Assembly: GCA_005885285.1 (NCBI GenBank)
Contig: VAZG01000414.1
Span: 1-56,035 of the forward strand
DNA length: 56,035 nucleotides
DNA from: Alphaproteobacteria bacterium
Lineage (GTDB): Bacteria > Pseudomonadota > Alphaproteobacteria > Rhizobiales > Xanthobacteraceae
Reading direction: 5' to 3'
Shown here: in pieces, positions 26,971 to 36,100 of the stretch
Numbering within the stretch: position 1 is the first letter of the stretch
How the letters are laid out: each line of letters begins with the position of its first letter
Position numbers and translations under genes: made by a program
The notes under the pieces: model-generated
The model's database searches: none
What the model was told of the DNA's origin: nothing
What the model saw: the letters and a program-made list of their open reading frames with translations, nothing else

Positions 26971-27197
26971 TGACGATGATACAAATTCGAAACGTGCCCG
27001 ATGCGCTGCATCGGCGGCTCAAGTCGCGTGCGGCGCTGGCGGGTATGTCGCTCTCCGACTACCTGCTCAGCGAGATTCGTCAGGTGGCCGAGCGACCGAC
27101 GCTCGAGGAATTGCGAGCCCGTCTGGAGCGGCGCCCGGCAATGACCCCTTCGGTGGCGCCGGCGCAGGCAGTCCGCGCCGAACGGGATCGCCAATGA
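26970..27197 (+). CDS. vapB: FitA/VapB-type antitoxin (ribbon-helix-helix)
   Basis: This 75-aa protein starts MTMIQIRNVPDALHRRLKSRAALAGMSLSDY read in two parts. It is a ribbon-helix-helix DNA-binding head (about 1-45) of the FitA group, followed by an acidic/basic tail that would wrap the toxin. The ORF track extends it upstream through the terminator to 26850, which is not plausible. It overlaps the toxin gene by 4 bp (ATGA). It should neutralise the PIN toxin and repress its own promoter. Confidence 0.87.
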   Translation: MTMIQIRNVPDALHRRLKSRAALAGMSLSDYLLSEIRQVAERPTLEELRARLERRPAMTPSVAPAQAVRAERDRQ

Positions 27198-27586
27198 TCG
27201 TTGTCGATGCTTCGGCGGTGCTCGAAGCGCTGCTTCGCACGCGGGCCGCCGCTGTGGTGGAGAGGTGGCTGTTCGACCCGTCGCACACGTTGCACGCGCC
27301 TCATTTGCTCGATGTCGAAGTGGCCCAAGTGGTTCGCCGGTATGCAGCGCACCGCGAGATCGACGGTGAGCGCGGCCGAATGGCTCTCGCCGACCTCGCC
27401 GACCTTCCCTTGCACCGGTATCCACACGATTTCCTTTTGTTGCGCGCCTGGGATTTGCGGAACAACCTTACTGCCTATGACGCCATGTACGTCGCCCTTG
27501 CGGAAGCGCTCGACGCGCCGCTACTCACCCGCGACAAACGTCTCGCCGCCTCGGCCGGCCATCATGCGCGGATCGAACTTGTGTGA
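27194..27586 (+). CDS. vapC: VapC-type PIN-domain ribonuclease toxin
   Basis: This 130-aa protein starts MIVVDASAVLEALL. The acidic PIN residues are visible: Asp5 (VVDAS), Glu in LLDVEVAQVV, Asp in LTAYDAMYVALAE and Asp in LLTRDKRLA. VapC toxins cut tRNA or rRNA in the cytoplasm when freed from the antitoxin. Full length and an intact active site suggest a functional system. A GC-rich hairpin with a T run follows. Confidence 0.9.
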   Translation: MIVVDASAVLEALLRTRAAAVVERWLFDPSHTLHAPHLLDVEVAQVVRRYAAHREIDGERGRMALADLADLPLHRYPHDFLLLRAWDLRNNLTAYDAMYVALAEALDAPLLTRDKRLAASAGHHARIELV

Positions 27587-27597
27587 AAGCACGGCAT

Positions 27598-27621
27598 CGG
27601 CGTGGCGCCGGCGCCGTTTTT
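27598..27621 (+). terminator. Terminator after vapBC
   Basis: CGGCG and CGCCG flank a short GC-rich loop and are followed directly by TTTTT, 11 bp after the vapC stop. Alternative pairings are possible because the region is GGCGCC-rich. Confidence 0.55.
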
Positions 27622-27866
27622 GTGGTGACTTGGCAGACGAAAAGTTTCAACGGGGCGATCTGGTCCTAAAGCGGTCGCGAGAGCGCCGGGCTGCGAACAA
27701 CAAATCGGCCAGATGCGCGCTCAAGAACACAGTTCGCCAAGAAAAAAAGAAGCAAAAACAGAAAAAGCAACCGAGCTTAGCAGGGTACGTGTTTCATCCA
27801 GTAAGAAAACAGAACGAGTATTTGGGGTATCGAGCGGGCGTGCCGGGGATAGGTTCCACAAGCTCA

Positions 27867-28100
27867 ATGCCGATCCTGATCGGCGCAGCCATGATCGCGG
27901 TGGCGATCCTGTTGTCCACGTTCGTCACTGCGCTGGGGACCCGTTACGTCGGGATCGAAGGTCCGAGCGACGAAACCGCGTGGCTGATCGACCGGCTCAC
28001 CGGCAACGTCTACCGGTGTCAGGCCCAGGGACGCGGCAAGGCGTCGTGCGACCCGGAAATCGCAACCGGCAGCATCGCCGCGCGGCCGAAACCGCAATAG
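27867..28100 (+). CDS. Hypothetical single-span membrane protein
   Basis: This 77-aa protein starts MPILIGAAMIAVAILLSTFVTALG in pieces, a single membrane segment near the N-terminus. A short soluble part follows with TAWLIDRLTGNVYRCQAQGRGKASC, which holds two cysteines. The track joins it to an upstream 299-aa ORF that is a shadow of vapC. No strong ribosome site is visible. The 280 bp between vapC and this gene contains the terminator and an A-rich stretch (27740-27775) and no other gene I can support. Confidence 0.5.
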   Translation: MPILIGAAMIAVAILLSTFVTALGTRYVGIEGPSDETAWLIDRLTGNVYRCQAQGRGKASCDPEIATGSIAARPKPQ

Positions 28101-28271
28101 TGGGGATGCTCTAAAGTGGCGATGCTGTAATCGGCGATCGGGCCAGACCGCGCAGGGCTAGTGCGCTGCAGCGCAGCACACAAAAATGTCTTCTTCCGGA
28201 AACGTACGGGGTAGAGAATACGTATCCCGATAGCCAGCACTTCGCTGGTTTTTTCCCAAGGGAGGTCCGAG

Positions 28272-28520
28272 ATGAGGATACTGATCGCTGCCGCCATGCT
28301 TTCGACGTTCGCCTTCACTCCTGCTTCCGCCGCAATGATGAAGTGTAGCTCGGAGAACTTGGCCAAATCCTCAGCCATGATGATGACCATGCCAGACACG
28401 CCGGCCAAGCGCGCCGCCGACAAGGAAATGGGCATGGCCAACACGGACATGAGCAAGGGCAATATGCGCGGCGGTTGCATGCACTATATGAAGGCGCAGC
28501 AGAGCGCGTCGGCGAAGTAA
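28272..28520 (+). CDS. Small exported Met-rich protein
   Basis: This 82-aa protein has a signal peptide (MRILIAAAMLSTFAFTPASA) and a mature part very rich in Met (AMMKC, SAMMMTMPD, EMGMANTDMSKGNM) with two Cys and one His. A good GGGAGGTCC ribosome site precedes it, and a strong terminator follows. Met clusters of this kind sometimes bind copper(I), but that is only an inference. I do not recognise a named family. Confidence 0.72.
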   Translation: MRILIAAAMLSTFAFTPASAAMMKCSSENLAKSSAMMMTMPDTPAKRAADKEMGMANTDMSKGNMRGGCMHYMKAQQSASAK

Positions 28521-28547
28521 GGCCGCCACGACATTCTCATGACGCAG

Positions 28548-28577
28548 GCCGCGCTGCCCAGCAGCGCGGCATTTTCT
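28548..28577 (+). terminator. Rho-independent terminator after Met-rich gene
   Basis: GCCGCGCTGC and GCAGCGCGGC form a perfect 10-bp stem with a CCA loop, followed by ATTTTCTT. It lies 27 bp after the stop codon. Confidence 0.8.
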
Positions 28578-28624
28578 TGGTGCGCCTCTCCTCTGTTGGG
28601 CGAATCCCGCTACATTAGCGAGCG

Positions 28625-29803
28625 ATGTCCCGCGACGGCAAATCTCATCTCCTGACCAAGGCCGAGGCCCGGCGGATCTGGTTACGCGCGCAGCGGCTCG
28701 ACACCTTGGTTCCGTTCGGCGAGGGCCCGGGCGCGACCGCTGCCGCGGTCGAACATCTCGGCTATGTGCAGATCGACACCATCAACGTCATCGAGCGCTG
28801 TCACCACCATATTCTCTACACCCGCATTCCGGCCTACCGGCGCGCCGATCTGCGTCAGGCCCAGAGCATCGACAAGAGCGTGTTCGAATACTGGACGCAC
28901 GCTCTGTCTTACGTGCCGGCCAAGGACTTTCGCTTCTTCCTGCCGGCCATGAAGCTGCACAAGCGAGAAGGCCATCGGTGGGTCCGTTCGGTCAGCCCGG
29001 CAGACATGCGCAAGGTGATGCGGCTGATCAGGCGCGACGGCGCGCTGACCATCCGTGATATCGAAGACGACGTGTTGACGGAGAAGCAACATCTGTGGGC
29101 GAGCCGCAAGCCGTCGAAACGCGCGTTGCAGCTCGCCTTCTATACCGGCGTGCTTACGATCTCGGAGCGCAACGGCATGCTCAAGACCTATGAATTGATT
29201 GAGCGCCATTTCGGCTGGGACAAGCCGCCAAAGCCGGCCTTGGCGACCGAGGCCACCGCCTACCTGCTCGACCGCGCCTTGCGCGCGCAGGGGGTCGTGA
29301 GCCTGGACTCGGTCTGTCACCTCGATGCGCCGAGCAAGAAGGCGGTCCGTCGCCTGATCGAGCAAAGGGTTCGCCGCAACGAGCTGGTGCCGGTCGCGGT
29401 CGAAGGCGCGGGCAAGCAAGAGCATTGGGCGTGTCCGGAGATATTGCAGGAAGAGCAACAAGAACCGCGCGAAGGCGCCTCCGGGCTGGTGCACATTCTG
29501 TCGCCGTTCGATCCCCTGATCATCCAGCGCAAGCGCACCCATCTGTTCTTCGATTACGAGCACCGTTTTGAGGCCTATGTGCCGAAGGACAAGCGCCTGT
29601 TCGGCTATTTCGCGCTACCGGTGTTGGTTGGGGACGAGATTGTCGCGGCGATCGATCTGAAGACTGATCGTCAAAAGCGAAAATTGCTGATGCAGAAATG
29701 GAGTTGGGTCGGCAAGGGTGCCGGGCGTGGTGGACGGAAGGACCTGAAGCGCCGCATCGAGGAGGAGCTCGATCGCTTCGAGCGCTTCCAGCTCGCGGAT
29801 TGA
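28625..29803 (+). CDS. ycaQ: YcaQ-family winged-helix DNA glycosylase
   Basis: This is a 392-aa protein of the HTH_42 family, with length as expected for YcaQ (about 400). The segment LGYVQIDTINVIERCHHH contains the QxD catalytic pattern of this glycosylase group. Winged-helix motifs follow (LRQAQSIDKSVFEYWTHAL in parts, then SKRALQLAFYTGVL). The C-terminus has ILSPFDPLIIQRKRTHLFFDY. YcaQ enzymes unhook DNA interstrand crosslinks and excise bulky alkyl lesions. It appears to be a single-gene unit. Confidence 0.87.
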   Translation: MSRDGKSHLLTKAEARRIWLRAQRLDTLVPFGEGPGATAAAVEHLGYVQIDTINVIERCHHHILYTRIPAYRRADLRQAQSIDKSVFEYWTHALSYVPAKDFRFFLPAMKLHKREGHRWVRSVSPADMRKVMRLIRRDGALTIRDIEDDVLTEKQHLWASRKPSKRALQLAFYTGVLTISERNGMLKTYELIERHFGWDKPPKPALATEATAYLLDRALRAQGVVSLDSVCHLDAPSKKAVRRLIEQRVRRNELVPVAVEGAGKQEHWACPEILQEEQQEPREGASGLVHILSPFDPLIIQRKRTHLFFDYEHRFEAYVPKDKRLFGYFALPVLVGDEIVAAIDLKTDRQKRKLLMQKWSWVGKGAGRGGRKDLKRRIEEELDRFERFQLAD

Positions 29804-29883
29804 GGTAGTTTTCATCTCAAAGCAGCGGGGAACCCTCGGCTTCCGCCCTGGTTGGTCCGGATAAACATTTCCTGGGAAGCAGC

Positions 29884-30288
29884 ATGGCCAAGGACAAATC
29901 GGTTTTGGAGAAAATCTCCGACAAGATGAAGGACATCGCCGACACGGCTTCCAAAGCTGCCAAGGACGCATTGAAGCCGGAACAGCCGGGGAAGGTGGAG
30001 GAACGAATGGCAGCCTATGTGCCGCTCGCGGCCGATGGCCTGGTTTCCGATCCCATGATGGTGCCGCCGGTTACCGATACGCCCGCGAGGAAGAAGCGAG
30101 CGCCGAAACGCGCCGCGAACAGGGCGAGCAGGAAGAAGGTGGCGAAAGCTCCCGCAGGCAGAGCAAAACCAGCGGCGAAAAAAACGAGCGGCAAAGTCGC
30201 AAGCAACACCACGAGCACAGGTACAAAGGCGGTTGCGCGGACGGGCAATAAAGCAACGACGAAATCGCGCCGGCGCGTGCGTCGATAG
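29884..30288 (+). CDS. Lys/Ala-rich basic protein with histone H1-like tail
   Basis: This 134-aa protein has an amphipathic, Lys-rich N-terminus (VLEKISDKMKDIADTASKAAKD), a short neutral middle and a C-terminal 70 residues made mostly of Lys, Arg, Ala, Thr and Ser (RKKRAPKRAANRASRKK and similar). It resembles bacterial H1-like nucleoid proteins in composition, which is weak evidence for a function. A non-specific nucleic-acid binding role is plausible. A hairpin separates it from the convergent TetR gene. Confidence 0.68.
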   Translation: MAKDKSVLEKISDKMKDIADTASKAAKDALKPEQPGKVEERMAAYVPLAADGLVSDPMMVPPVTDTPARKKRAPKRAANRASRKKVAKAPAGRAKPAAKKTSGKVASNTTSTGTKAVARTGNKATTKSRRRVRR

Positions 30289-30301
30289 ACGCAATCCGGT
30301 C

Positions 30302-30322
30302 CTGGTCTCCAGTGGAGACCAG
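30302..30322. terminator. Bidirectional hairpin between convergent genes
   Basis: CTGGTCTCC and GGAGACCAG form a 9-bp perfect stem with an AGT loop. It lies 13 bp after the H1-like gene and abuts the stop of the convergent TetR gene. No T run on either side. Confidence 0.45.
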
Positions 30323-30323
30323 A

Positions 30324-30962
30324 CTATCTGATCCCCTTGATCAGCATTCGGCAGATGTCGGTGACGAACGATTTTGCCTTGGCCGGCGCCACATGCAGCC
30401 GCCGGTGCAGGATTTGCGTGACGACGCCCTGAAGGGCTGCCACGAATATCGCGGTGCGCTCGATCACAATATCGGGCGCCATCCCGGTGCCTGCAAAACC
30501 CACTGCGAAGACCTGCAGCGCGTCGATGATGGCGGCTTCAAGATCGGGAAATCCGCCTTCGGTATTGATGCGCGCGCCGCCCATCAAATGAAACAGATTC
30601 GCGTGATCGCGCGCGAACAGGAAAAACTCGACGCTGGCGGCGACCAGCGCCGGCTCGCCGGGCGCCTTGCGGGCGGCTGATCTCTTCAGCCGCTGCGCAA
30701 GCTGCTGCCAGCCTCGCTCGGCAACGCGCGCCAGCAGCGACAGCTTGTCCGGAAAATGCCGATAGACCGCGCGGTGATTGACGCCGGCATCGCTCGCAAG
30801 CTCGCGCAGGCTGATCGACTCCGCACCATCGGCTTCCAGCCGCACCAGCGCCGCATCGAGCAGCGCTTCCGGCAAATTACCATGCCGGAACGTGTCGCGT
30901 TGGCGCGGCGGCCTTGCGTATTGCCTCTCGCTGCCGGGCGAAGCGGTCCTGGCGGCGCTCAA
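30324..30962 (-). CDS. TetR-family transcriptional regulator
   Basis: The clear TetR frame begins RQRDTFRHGNLPEALLDAAL and continues with the helix-turn-helix SISLRELASDAGVNHRAVYRHFPDK. A C-terminal ligand-binding domain follows, for a total of about 212 aa from TTG 30962. No ATG or GTG fits; the ORF track runs on to 31418 through a shadow of the divergent gene. TTG 30962 has only a weak AGAGAG site, so the start is uncertain. It diverges by 30 bp from a methyltransferase-family gene that it probably regulates. Confidence 0.82.
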   Translation of the reverse strand: MSAARTASPGSERQYARPPRQRDTFRHGNLPEALLDAALVRLEADGAESISLRELASDAGVNHRAVYRHFPDKLSLLARVAERGWQQLAQRLKRSAARKAPGEPALVAASVEFFLFARDHANLFHLMGGARINTEGGFPDLEAAIIDALQVFAVGFAGTGMAPDIVIERTAIFVAALQGVVTQILHRRLHVAPAKAKSFVTDICRMLIKGIR

Positions 30963-30992
30963 TGGCTCTCTTTCTGAAATACAGGAGCAATC

Positions 30993-31481
30993 ATGACGAA
31001 CGCTGCTCTCGATCGCGCCAAGTTCATTATCTTCCCGCCCGTGATACCGTATTCGGCGCTTGCGATCGCCTGCATATTGCAGTGGCTGGTGCCCCTTGGC
31101 GTCGTAGAAAATATCGATCTCGACTGGCGGATCGGGGTTGGCGCGACGATCGTTGTCGCGGGCCTGGCGGTCATGGCTGCCGGTCATCGCGCGCTGGTGC
31201 GGCATGGCACCAACGTCAATCCGTTGCGGCCGACGACCGCGCTGGTCACCGACGGCGTATTTCGGCGCACCCGTAATCCGCTCTATGTCGGCGTGTCGGT
31301 CGCGTTGTGCGGGATCGCATTGATATTTGCGCTGGACTGGATGCTGATCCCGATCGTTCCGGCTTGCGTGATCCTGCGCTTCGCGGTCGTCAGGCGCGAG
31401 GAACTCTACCTCGAGCAAAAATTCGGCGATGCCTATCGTCGCTACAGGGAGCGCGTGCCGCGCTACTTCGCGGGCAATTGA
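30993..31481 (+). CDS. Isoprenylcysteine carboxyl methyltransferase-family membrane protein
   Basis: This 162-aa protein has four or five hydrophobic segments. Its C-terminal half carries the family pattern: TDGVFRRTRNPLYVGVSVALCG, then RREELYLEQKFGDAYRRYRERVPRYF read in pieces. These proteins (ICMT/PEMT type) methylate lipids or small molecules at the membrane in bacteria; the substrate is unknown. AGGAGCA precedes the ATG. The divergent TetR gene next door suggests ligand-controlled expression. Confidence 0.85.
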   Translation: MTNAALDRAKFIIFPPVIPYSALAIACILQWLVPLGVVENIDLDWRIGVGATIVVAGLAVMAAGHRALVRHGTNVNPLRPTTALVTDGVFRRTRNPLYVGVSVALCGIALIFALDWMLIPIVPACVILRFAVVRREELYLEQKFGDAYRRYRERVPRYFAGN

Positions 31482-31570
31482 GCATTGGCCGCTTTCGTCA
31501 GCAGTGAAACGCGGGCCGCACGCGCGGCACGACCGGCGTTGCCAAAAATTATTTCTCGGAAGGAAAAATC

Positions 31571-31956
31571 ATGGTCAAATCGCTTTTTCGCATCAGCGTT
31601 TCCCTGGGACTGGCCGGCATGGGGCTCGGCATTTTCATGGGGATCGGCAGGATTTCACGTTGATGCCCGCGCACGCGCATCTGAATTTGCTTGGCTTCGT
31701 CGTCACGTTTTTGTCGGCGCTGTACTACCGCGCCTTTCCCGAAGCCGGCGCGAGCCGGCTCGCGCCGTACCAAGCCATCGTCAGCGTGGTCGGCGCGATG
31801 GCATTTCCAACCGGCATCGCCTGCGTGATTCTCGGTGGACACCAACGCTTCGGATCCGTGGTGGTGGCCGGCGCGCTCGCGGTGCTGCTCGGCATGGCGT
31901 TGTTTGCGGTAATCGTGTTCCGCACTGCGGGATCCGGCTGCGCGGTCGGGTCGTAA
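31571..31956 (+). pseudogene. Frameshifted small membrane protein gene
   Basis: ATG 31571, with GGAAGGAAAA upstream, begins MVKSLFRISVSLGLAGMGLGIFMGIG and hits TGA at 31662. Another frame carries on at the same place with DFTLMPAHAHLNLLGFVVTFLSALYYR and two more membrane segments, ending at 31956. The AHAHLNLLG motif is typical of a small three- to four-span protein family whose N-terminus matches the first frame. A one- or two-base indel near 31650 therefore separates the halves. It could be a real mutation or a sequencing error. Confidence 0.75.
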
Positions 31957-31980
31957 CGTTCACGAAATCATGATTGATGA

Positions 31981-32010
31981 TGAATATTGACATTCATCAG
32001 TGAACATTCA
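31981..32010. promoter_or_regulatory. Candidate TetR operator / promoter of the RND operon
   Basis: Two adjacent inverted repeats are present: TGAAT-N6-ATTCA (31981-31996) and TGAACATTCA (32001-32010). They overlap a TTGACA -35-like box at 31987. A related TTGAACATTGA lies just before the operon's own TetR gene (36322-36332), supporting autoregulation by that regulator. Confidence 0.55.
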
Positions 32011-32043
32011 ACACTCATCTAGGTTCAGCCGAGGGAGTGTCCG

Positions 32044-33150
32044 ATGTTGGTGCGGTCTATTTTAGCGAGCTATTCCAAGCCTGTAGTTGGCATATTGCTA
32101 GCGTTCTCGGCGATTGCCTTGGCTGGATGCAACGACTCTGTGGCCCAGAAAGCCGAGCCGATGCGCCCGGTCCTGGTGGCGACGGCCCATTATGAGGCGG
32201 AATCGCCGGAGCGCAGCTTCGTCGGAACCATCCGCCCGCGGATTGAGGCCGACATGGGCTTTCGAGTACCCGGCAAGGTGGCAAGACGCCTGGTCGAGGT
32301 CGGCGAGAGCGTCGATGTGGGCCAGCCGCTCGCGACACTCGACGAAGTCGATCTGAAGCTGCAGGCCGAGCAGGCCGATGCGGAACTCCATGCCGCAACC
32401 GGCGTGCTGGCCCAGGCCGCCGCCGCCGAAACCCGCGCCAAGGATCTGCGGGTCAAGGGCTGGACCACGGACGCGCAACTGGATCAGGCCAAGGCCGCGG
32501 CCGATGAGGCGCGAGCCCGGCTCAATCGCGCCGAGCGTTCGGTCGATCTCACCAAGAACTCTCTGTCTTACGCAACGCTCGTCGCCGACAGCCGTGGCGT
32601 CGTCACCGCTACCCTGGTCGAGCCCGGCCAGGTGGTGGCCGCCGGGCAGACCGCGATCCGTGTCGCGCGCTTTGGCGAAAAGGAAGCTGTGGTCGCGATC
32701 CCGGAAACGTTGCTCGGGCGCGCCAAAGAGGGCACCGCAAGCGTGACGCTGTGGTCGGAGCCCAACAAGAAATATGCAGCGAAGCTGCGCGAGATCGCGC
32801 CAACAGCGGATCCCGCAACCCGAACCTATCTCGCAAAATTCTCGCTGCCCGGCGCCGACGATCGGGTGTCGCTCGGCATGACCGCGACGCTAACGCTTGC
32901 CGATCCCGCCACGCAGCGCGTTGCGCGGCTGCCGTTGTCGGCGCTGTTCAACGAAGGCGGTGCTCCGTCGTTCTACGTCGTCGATGACAAGGGCGATGTG
33001 ACGCTGAAGTCGGTTACCATCAAGGCTTACGAAAGCAACGACGTCGTGATCACAGGCGGCGTCGACGAAGGCGACAAGGTTGTCGCGCTCGGCGTGCAGA
33101 AGCTCGACCCGACCCAGAAGGTCCGGGTGGTCTCGTCACTGTCCTTTTAA
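32044..33150 (+). CDS. RND efflux periplasmic adaptor subunit (lipoprotein)
   Basis: This 368-aa protein has a lipoprotein signal (AFSAIALAGC, Cys29). The membrane-fusion layout is plain: the biotinyl-lipoyl half MGFRVPGKVARRLVEVGESV, a coiled-coil hairpin rich in Ala, Glu and Lys (about 100-165), the second lipoyl half VVTATLVEPGQVVAAGQTAI and a beta-barrel domain. GAGGGAG precedes ATG 32044. It couples the inner-membrane pump encoded next to an outer-membrane channel. No channel gene is in the operon. Confidence 0.92.
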   Translation: MLVRSILASYSKPVVGILLAFSAIALAGCNDSVAQKAEPMRPVLVATAHYEAESPERSFVGTIRPRIEADMGFRVPGKVARRLVEVGESVDVGQPLATLDEVDLKLQAEQADAELHAATGVLAQAAAAETRAKDLRVKGWTTDAQLDQAKAAADEARARLNRAERSVDLTKNSLSYATLVADSRGVVTATLVEPGQVVAAGQTAIRVARFGEKEAVVAIPETLLGRAKEGTASVTLWSEPNKKYAAKLREIAPTADPATRTYLAKFSLPGADDRVSLGMTATLTLADPATQRVARLPLSALFNEGGAPSFYVVDDKGDVTLKSVTIKAYESNDVVITGGVDEGDKVVALGVQKLDPTQKVRVVSSLSF

Positions 33151-33189
33151 CAGCATCGCCAGGAAAAGCAGACATTGTCGGAGGGTTCG

Positions 33190-36100
33190 ATGAAGCGCTT
33201 CAATCTCTCGGGCTGGGCGGTCAGCCATCCCACGCTCATTCTATTCCTGATGATCGCGCTCGGCGTCGCAGGCTTCTTCTCCTACCAGAAGCTTGGCCGC
33301 GCCGAAGATCCCTTCTTCACGGTCAAAGTGGTCAATGTCTCGGCGATGTGGCCGGGCGCGACCGCGGCCGAAATGCAGATGCAGGTCGCCGACCCCCTTG
33401 AGAAGAAGCTGCAGGAGCTTCCCTATTTCGAGAAGGTGCAGACCTATTCCAAGCCGGGTTTCACGGCGATGCAGGTCACGTTCCGCGATTCGACGCCGCC
33501 GAAGGAGGTGCCCTATCTGTTTTACCTGTTGCGCAAGAAGCTGGCCGACGCGCAGGGCCAGCTGCCGGCGGGGCTGCTCGGTCCGATCGTCAACGATGAA
33601 TTCTCCGACGTCGATTCGATCCTTTATATGATGACCGGCGACGGCGCCGACTATGCGCAGCTGAAGAAGGCCGCCGAAGGTCTGCGCCAGCGGCTGTTGA
33701 AGGTGCCCGGCGTCACCAAGGTCGATCTCTACGGCACCCAGGACGAACGCATCTACGTCGAATTCTCGCATGCCAAGCTCGCAACGCTCGGCATCACGCC
33801 GCAGGCCTTGTTCGACTCGCTCGCCAAGCAGAATAACGTCGTGCCGGCCGGCACGGTCGAGACCTCCTCGCAGCGCGTGCCGCTGCGCGTCACCGGCGCG
33901 CTCGACGGCGTCAAGGCGGTGGCGGAGACCCCCGTTGAAAGCAACGGCCGGGTGTTCCGGCTCGGCGATATCGCGAGCATCACCCACGGCTTCGTCGATC
34001 CGCCCAGTTTTGTGGTGCGTCAGGAAGGCAAGCCCGCGCTCGGCATCGGCGTCGTCACCGCCAAGGGTGCCAATATCCTCGAACTCGGCAAGGACGTCGC
34101 GAACGCGACTGCCGAATTCATGAAGGCGGTGCCGCAGGGCGTCAATGTCGATCTGATCGCCGATCAGCCGAAGGTCGTCGAGCACGCCGTCGGCGAGTTC
34201 GTGCATTCCTTCATCGAGGCGCTTGCGATCGTGCTGTTCGTCTCGTTCGTCGCGCTGGGCTGGCGCACCGGCATCGTGGTGGCGGCCTCGGTGCCGTTGG
34301 TGCTCGCGATCGTGTTCATCGTCATGAAAACGATGTCGCTCGACCTGCACCGCATCACGCTGGGCGCGCTGATCATCGCGCTGGGTCTGTTGGTCGATGA
34401 CGCCATCATCGCGGTCGAGATGATGGTGGTGAAGATGGAGCAGGGCTGGGACCGCGTCCGCGCGGCGTCCTTTGCCTGGGAATCCACAGCGTTCCCGATG
34501 CTGACGGGAACGCTGGTCACGGCCGCCGGCTTCTTGCCGATCGGCTTCGCCAATTCCGCGGTCGGCGAATATGCCGGCGGCATTTTCTGGATCGTGGCGA
34601 TCGCGCTGGTCGCATCCTGGTTCGTCGCGGTGATCTTCACGCCCTATATCGGCGTCAAGTTGTTGCCGAACATCAAGGTCAGCCACAACCATGATCCGCA
34701 CGCGGTCTACGAGACGCGCGTCTATCGCACGCTGCGGGCCATGATCCGGTGGTGCGTCGACCACCGCGTCAAGGTCGTGCTGGCGACGGTTGGTGTTTTC
34801 ATTGCCTCGATCGTGGCGTTCGGCCACGTGCAGCAGCAGTTCTTCCCGCTGTCGGAGCGGCCCGAACTGTTCCTGCAGCTGCGGCTGCCCGAAGGCACCG
34901 CCTTCAACGTCACCGAGAAATCCGTGAAGAAGGCGGAAGAGCTCTTGAAGGGCGACAAGGATATTGCGACCTACACGGCCTATGTCGGGCAGGGCTCGCC
35001 GCGCTTCTGGCTCGGACTCAGCCCGCAACTGCCGAATGAGGCTTTCGCCGAGATCGTGATCGTCGCCAAGGACGTCGAAGCGCGCGAGCGGATCAAGTCT
35101 AAAATCGAGAATGCGGCGGCTAGTGGCACGCTGAGCGAAGCCCGCGTGCGCGTCGACCGCTTCAACTTCGGCCCGCCGGTCGGCTTCCCCGTGCAGTTCC
35201 GCGTCATCGGCCCCGATCCCAAGACGGTGCGCGAGATCGCCTACAAGGTGCGCGACGTGGTCAAAGAGAACCCGAACGTCAAGGATCCGCAGCTCGACTG
35301 GAACGAGCAGTCGCCCTATCTCAAGCTCGTGGTCGATCAGGATCGTGCGCGGGCGCTCGGCTTGACCCCGCAGGACGTCTCGCAGGCGCTCTCGATGCTG
35401 ATCTCCGGTGCGCCGGTGACGACGATCCGCGACGGTATCGAGAAGGTCGGCGTGGTCGCCCGCGCGGTGCCGTCCGAGCGGCTCGATCTCGCCCGGGTCG
35501 GCGATCTTACCATCACGTCCCGCAACGGCGTCGCGGTGCCGCTGCAGCAGATCGCCAAGATCGAATACTCCCATGAGGAGCCGATCATCTGGCGGCGCAA
35601 CCGCGACATGGCGATCACGGTGCGTGGCGACGTCGTCGACGGCGTGCAGGCGCCCGACGTCACCAACCAGATCTGGCCCAAGCTGCAGGAGATCCGCAAT
35701 CACCTCGAGCCGGCCTACCGGATCGAGGCGGGCGGCGCGTTCGAGGAATCCGCCAAGGGCAATGCCTCGATCTTCGTGCTGTTTCCGCTGATGGTCATCG
35801 TGATGCTGACGCTGTTGATGATCCAGTTGCAGAGCTTCTCGCGGCTGTTCCTGGTGTTCCTGACGGCGCCGCTCGGCATTGTTGGGGCCTCGCTCGGTCT
35901 CAACGTCGCGAGCCAGCCGTTCGGCTTCGTGGCGCTGTTAGGACTGATCGCGCTCGCCGGGATGATCATGCGCAACGCGGTGATTTTGGTGGACCAGATC
36001 GAGAGCGACGTCTCCCATGGCTTGACCCGCAAGGAGGCGATCGTGGAGGCCACCGTGCGGCGCGCCCGCCCGGTGGTGCTGACGGCGCTTGCGGCTATCC

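Noticed and set aside
27740-27775. A-rich tract (GAAAAAAAGAAGCAAAAACAG) between vapC and the small membrane gene
   Set aside because: Unusual for the base composition, but I found no ORF, repeat or structure to support a function.
28160-28180. GCGCTGCAGCGC palindrome upstream of the Met-rich gene
   Set aside because: Perfect 12-bp palindrome but without loop, T tract, repeat copies or promoter context; could be chance in GC-rich DNA.
33241-35703. 820-aa ORF antisense to the RND pump gene
   Set aside because: It mirrors the codon structure of a clear RND transporter, is rich in His, Asp and Arg in the pattern of antisense high-GC frames, and has no family features.
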